Origin: Bugulina stolonifera
Lineage: Eukaryota > Bryozoa > Gymnolaemata > Cheilostomatida > Bugulidae
Assembly: GCA_935421135.1 (NCBI GenBank)
Contig: OW285191.1
Location: forward strand, 9,227,700 to 9,291,699
Reading direction: 5' to 3'
Length of the DNA stretch: 64,000 bases
The notes under the pieces were generated by a model that was given only the letters and a program-made list of their open reading frames with translations, was not told the DNA's origin and made no database searches. This document shows, piece by piece, positions 59,206-64,000 of this stretch; within the stretch, counting starts at the first letter, position 1, and every line of letters starts with the position of its first letter. The position numbers and the translations under genes are program-made.

Positions 59206-60900
59206 CTTTTAGTGGATAGCCCTGTAGCCTTCCCGTATGTGCTGTATAATAGATGGAACACACTGTAAGAGTTTTACCTGCTAACATGACCGGTGTACAG
59301 CATTAGATGTAGCTGACAATAATGTATTTGTTTGTTTATACCTGCACCATTATAACAATAACACACTTTTGTATGCTACTGTCCTAGCTACACAAGCTAC
59401 TGGTCATTTGCTAGCTACATAACTAAATAGCCTCCATACATGTAGCTCTATTTAAATATTATTAAGTCTTGCATGTTTTCATTATGACATGGGAGGTTAT
59501 GAGGGTGGCCTATTGTCCCTCATTCATTTAAATGCACTGAGAAAGAGGTGTGACCAGCTGTCAATACTGTAGTACTTGTAATTATATCGACCAGACAGGT
59601 CCGAGCTGGGATGTGCGCATAACTGCATAACTGCAACTTGCCCAGCTACCCTTGTTGTTGCTCTGGCTTTCGGTTCGGTGAGGTATGGTAATGGAAGATT
59701 TAAAAAAAATAGTTCGAAACAGGACGTTCACAACCGGACAGTTGTTAACCGGACAATTTGAAACTGTGTAGGTTACATTTAGGAGAACACAACTTCACAG
59801 ATAACTAATTTTTAATAATTAATTGAAAAAAATAATATTAAAAATAGAAATTAGTTGAAATTTGGTGGTTGGGGTTTAGCATTTCGAACTGTCCGCTGTT
59901 GAACTGTTCGATTGTGAAACTTCCTGTTTCGAACTATCTTTTTCGAACAGTCGCAAATTTGTGAGGTACATAGGTTGAGAGATTCTTAGACTAGGTTGCA
60001 GCAGGACAAAGTTGATATATATAAAAGAAAATTGCCCTTATTAGAGTCTAAGCAACAACACTAATAAACTTAGCAAACTGTCTCAGCTTGTATACAAAAG
60101 TAACTTCTGCCTAAATCCAGTGAGGGCCAATAGGCGGTCAGTCTACATAAAATAGCTCAGAAAATAATAATCCAATTATTTACAAGGTGCGACTTAGAGG
60201 CGGAACAAGATAGCATTTTTGGATTTGAGACATACCTCTCAAAAATTTTAAACGAGGCGAGACTGGATTATAGGAGTCAAGTGATTTTCCCTACAAAGTT
60301 TGCCAAGTTTTATAAATTTTCATGTTAAAATTCCAATAGTTTCAATCGTTGCTCTGTAAATTATTTGTAGGCCTATTTCAATTGTATAGCATCATATCAT
60401 TGTGTATTTCAGTAAAAGATGAACAGAAATCTATGAAGAGCATTGCCTATGTACATGTACTGAATGAACAATACATGGATACAATAGTGTAATCCCATGA
60501 GTAGACAACTTTTACTAAGGACATCAAATTGCATTATGGGAGAGTTGATTGACATACATTAGTTAGTAGTTCTGTATGTAGTGATCGACTAGTAGCTTAA
60601 TGTTAGCTGCACTGCTATGACTAGTAAATCAGTGCTGGGAATGTACATGTAGTTAGTGTTACTAAGAAATTTGAATAATAATTTTCTATCTTCTAGATTT
60701 ATTGCTGATTAGCAATGAATTACATGTATATTACATTTGTATAAAATAAAAACTACTAGGTTTGGTATTTCTTTTCCAGTCTCGGACTCTAATTGCCATC
60801 TTGAGACAACTTTCGAGACAAGAGAATGAGACTCGAGATTTCTCGAGTCTCGTTCAACCTCTGGTACGACAAGGCATGGGGGAGGGGGGAGGAGGGGTAT
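59206..60900. other. Upstream region of gene 5
   Basis: This should include the promoter and 5'UTR of gene 5. Contains one MITE-like copy (59703-59956). No supported exon; the segment near 60830-60900 is locally G+C-richer with G and GA runs. Confidence 0.45.
59703..59956. mobile_element. MITE-like element with TTCGAA/CTGTCC subterminal repeats, copy 2
   Basis: AGTTCGAAACAGGA near the left end is matched in inverted form by TCCTGTTTCGAACT near the right end. Additional ACCGGACAGTT / AACTGTCCGCTG pairs flank an AT core. It is the inverted counterpart of the copy at 10518-10780. Confidence 0.6.
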
Positions 60901-60924
60901 GACTATGACTTGTATACTATTTAG

Positions 60925-61235
60925 TCATACTGATCTACAACATAGTAAGATCTCAGCCTGTTGAAATATGAGTGTACGTAAGTCCCGTGTGATATAATTA
61001 TATAATGATGTTAGTACATTTGGAGCCGAACTGGTGCTACGTTCCAGCAAATCAGCATCAAGAAAATGCCCAATTACAATACGTTGTATTGCCAACCTCT
61101 GGTGCTCTGCCAAGGCTGTAAATGAAATTGCTACCATCACGGCTACCCCAAAAAAGGAAGCCACGAAGATTGCATCTATAGTGTCACACACATGGCTGGA
61201 CAGTTTCACTATGTTGTGTGAGCTGACTGCCACGA
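60925..61235 (-). CDS. Possible exon of a membrane protein
   Basis: A minus-strand frame of about 100 codons, over a local G+C-richer patch, encodes a hydrophobic segment (DAIFVASFFGVAVMVAISFT) followed by ALAEHQRLAIQR and a polar end. No clear start codon or partner exon is seen, and the + strand has a competing open frame. I do not recognise a family. It may be one exon of a gene or chance. Confidence 0.25.
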
Positions 61236-61299
61236 TACATGCTGCTATTGAAGCTTCCTTTTATGGGGCTGAGGGGTGGTAGCGGCTTCAGTCACATGC

Positions 61300-62155
61300 T
61301 AGACGGAGCGCCGAAGGTCGGCAGCCTGAGACCATGTTACGGCAGAAGAAAAATATGCAAAAATATTCTGGTTGGTTGCCCTAAATAGTGGCTGGATCAC
61401 CAAAGAATTCAACATTAACATTACTAACATCTACATGACCTACCTTCTAAAATCTAGTTGTGTTGTGTTGCATGTAATTTCCCGTCTATAAATGCTATTT
61501 TTAATGTGCAGTGTATCTGAATATTGGATCTTAAACTATACATGTATCTATTAAATACACCATTACTTCTACCGAGAGATATGCTGCTCTGACTCACACT
61601 TATACTTACATCCTTGCTTCGGTCTAGACTAGCATAAACTCATATACTCACCGTATACATGTAGTTTGTTGCATCAGAGGTATATCACTTGGGAGTTGTC
61701 CTATTAGGGGGTACATAAGGAAGAAGGAGAGCACTGGAGAAATACCTGTGAATACACAAAACTTACAATAATATATTATACACTGTAAATGTGATCTAGT
61801 GTAATTTGCAACTGTGTATAGCTTACAGCATCATTCACTTCACCTCATACATTGGTGTATATAGTTAAATATCTTACCAATTAATAGGAAGCCAATATAG
61901 ACTGTGTATATACACTGTGGTCAAAGGATCTATCTTATTACATGTACGTATATACATGTACAATCTCTAATAATGCAAAACATAAGTATAAGTAGGTGTT
62001 GTTCGAAATTGAATTCATAATAATATAGTTTTGGACTACTAATGAATCTGGTGTAGTGTATAACATCTACATGTACATGTATCTGCATTAGTTGGAGTTG
62101 TGTGATCAGATTTAGATAATACAAGAGAGGGCAACTTCTAAAGGGTAGTTTGCGA
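61300..62155. other. Gene-free AT-rich stretch
   Basis: No supported coding or RNA feature; TACATGTA-type palindromes and a GAGAGGGCAACTTC motif near 62125 occur. Confidence 0.5.
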
Positions 62156-62159
62156 GTCG

Positions 62160-62682
62160 AACTGCATTAGCCTAAACAATATTGATTAATAATGCATCAG
62201 AAGTGTCAACACAGGAAACATCAAAATCCACATGTATGTAAGCAACACCAATTATAGTCATAGGCCATAAAACATATCTGCTGTATGCAAAATACTTGAA
62301 ATAATAATAGTTTTCAATACAATATTATAAAATATTATTTTATGGTCATGTCACACCAGTGACACGGTGAAATAAGCATAACTTCATGATGTACAGTAAC
62401 TAGCTATGACACGCGGAACAAAGCATTAGAGTTTACGACTGCTCTGGGCCCTGAGGCTATGGTTCCCCTATGTCATATTTACCACAATATTGCCCCATGT
62501 TTTCTTAAACCGTTCTGTGGCGACATAGTAATCTATAATATTAGATTGAGGTCATAGTTCACAGCTTAGTCGCTCCCTGAACTTATATTGGCCAATTATT
62601 ACTGTGCATATACATGTGCATTATAATAATATAATTCAATGTGATGTATTTCAACTGACGCACCCCTTGGACCTTGGTCTAT
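62160..62682. repeat. Direct duplication, left copy
   Basis: Aligns colinearly with 63451-64000, starting at ACTGCATTA and ending at the window edge match GGACCTTGGTCTAT. Blocks such as TTATATTGGCCAATTATTAC and GGTCATAGTTCACAG are identical. No coding frame is evident. Confidence 0.8.
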
Positions 62683-63450
62683 ACAAACACCACTATCTTA
62701 CACCTGTTTGCGATCGCCTCATGGAGTGGAATTTAACTGACTGGTAAACTGGTCTATATACCCCAGATAACAGTGGTTTGCTGGAAGTTTACAGCCAAGT
62801 GGCTCATGTGATGTGCATGTCACTTGTCTAGTGCTATGAAACCTTGTATTACATGATGTATGCCATATACAACTAGCTCTCATTACATGTAGTTTATTGT
62901 GGTGGCTCGGGCACTTCATCTCTTGTATTTCCTATATCTCGTTATACTTGTATTAGTGTATAATGCCGAGGCGCTGTAAACTTTTAGCAAAAGTAATGCA
63001 TCATTTTGTTTTTGTTGTAATTTTATGCCTGATTTATGAGGCCGACCGTTTTTATCAGACCTTGCTGGCCATCTTTCATGTCCTAGTCATCACTGCCAAT
63101 GCCCGGTTGTACCTGATAATATTTTTGCAATTCTATTTTTCTGAGCTATTATGTGTAGACCAACCGCTCATTGACCCTCACCGGCTGTAACTAGAAATTG
63201 ATTTGGTATACAAGTGAGAGAATTTTACTGTAGTAGTTACAGTTGTTCCTTGGATAGCAATAAAGACACTTCTATAAAATACTTAAATGCAACTATGTGG
63301 TGCTTACTAGTCTAGGAATCCCTTAGCCTAGGTTCCTTACGGAACCGAAAACCAGACCAACTAGGGTAGGGTGGTACATATGAAATAACAAATACAAAGA
63401 CGAACAACTTATAAGGTCCCAACAATAAGTAACACACAGCTAGCACAAGT
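62683..63450. other. Spacer between the direct duplicates
   Basis: About 770 bp with no supported gene. A 75-codon open frame at 62963 is hydrophobic, but nothing else supports it. Confidence 0.5.
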
Positions 63451-64000
63451 CACTGCATTAACCTAAAAATTTGATTAATAAGGAACCAGTATTGTCAACA
63501 CGGGAAATGTCATAACCTATATGTATGTGAGCAACATCAATAATTAAAGGCCATAAAAAATGTCTACTTTGCACAAACTACTTGAAACAATAATATTTTC
63601 AATATAAAATTATAAAAATTTGCTGCATATTAACTGCCAATAATAATATAGTCAGGTCACACCAGTTACAAGGTGAAGTAGGCACAATTTCATGATATAC
63701 AGTAACTAGCTATGACACACAGAACGTAGCATTAGAGTCTACGACTGTCCTGGGCCCTGAGGCTATGCTCCCCTCCCCCCCCCCCCCATATCATATTCAC
63801 CACAATATTGCCCCATGTTTTCTTAGACGTCTCTGTGGCGACATAGCAATCTATAAAATTAGATTGAGGTCATAGTTCACAGTTTAGTCGCTCCCTGAAC
63901 TTATATTGGCCAATTATTACTGTGCATATACATGTGCATTACAATAATATAATTCAATGTGATGTATTTCAACTGACGCACCCCTTGGACCTTGGTCTAT
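63451..64000. repeat. Direct duplication, right copy (cut by window end)
   Basis: Second copy of the 62160-62682 segment, offset by about 1.29-1.32 kb, with small indels including a C homopolymer of about fifteen bases near 63773. It continues beyond the window. Confidence 0.8.

Noticed and set aside
61034..61282. 82-codon + strand frame
   Set aside because: Overlaps the slightly better minus-strand candidate with a clear hydrophobic segment; neither is well supported.
62963..63190. 75-codon hydrophobic + strand frame
   Set aside because: Isolated, AT-driven hydrophobicity, no splice partners or family features.
62160..64000. LTR pair
   Set aside because: The spacer is only about 0.8 kb, no TG...CA ends or primer-binding site are seen, and there is no retroelement coding between the copies.

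Overview
The window is eukaryotic nuclear DNA, most likely from a sponge. It is AT-rich. Genes are split into small phase-conserved exons with short AT-rich introns, and non-coding DNA is full of MITE-like foldbacks, minisatellites and the palindrome TACATGTA. The protein set (secreted/membrane M12B metalloproteases with mucin stalks, calcium-binding EGF modules, a GlnD-like nucleotidyltransferase fused to a long TPR array) fits an early-branching metazoan. The species assignment is an inference, not proven.

Layout. 1-6.6 kb: no gene I can support. 6.6-8.9 kb: low-confidence minus-strand exons that look like the membrane anchor and tail of a protein. 9.0-12.7 kb: nested repeats and a very AT-rich block. 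12.8-16.7 kb (+): gene 1, a 5'-incomplete ADAM/ADAMTS-like protease with three cysteine-rich modules and a GPI-type C-terminus. 17.8-33.0 kb (+): gene 2, a complete 19-exon membrane-anchored metalloprotease with a mucin stalk of about 940 residues (1867 aa). 33.8-37.6 kb (+): gene 3, a protease-less paralog (signal peptide, mucin, SEA-like, EGF, TM; 550 aa). 38.7-49.7 kb (-): gene 4, a second full protease-mucin paralog (1084 aa), convergent with gene 3. 52.5-59.2 kb (-): gene 5, nucleotidyltransferase plus TPR protein whose last repeats are cut off by a 14-bp deletion. 59.2-64 kb: repeats, including a direct duplication of about 0.5 kb running off the window end.

How the genes relate. Genes 1-4 are one family. 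Homologous exons agree in phase and often in exact length: 73-nt signal-peptide exon, 165-nt zinc-site exon in genes 1 and 2, 52-nt linker, 202-nt SEA-like exon, 123-nt EGF exon. The full architecture is: signal peptide, cysteine-free prodomain, furin-type site, catalytic domain with HExxHNLGxxHD, ADAMTS-type cysteine-rich/disintegrin-like domain, a new-looking CC-TC / WLGP / YGDK / CC-SCC module, mucin stalk of very variable length, SEA-like module, EGF, transmembrane helix, short tail. This tethered protease family, its protease-less sibling and its GPI-type sibling form the most interesting system here. A role in surface shedding, matrix remodelling or self-recognition would be speculation.

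Limits. Exon borders were set by eye from GT(GC)-AG sites, reading frame and paralog comparison. No homology search was run.
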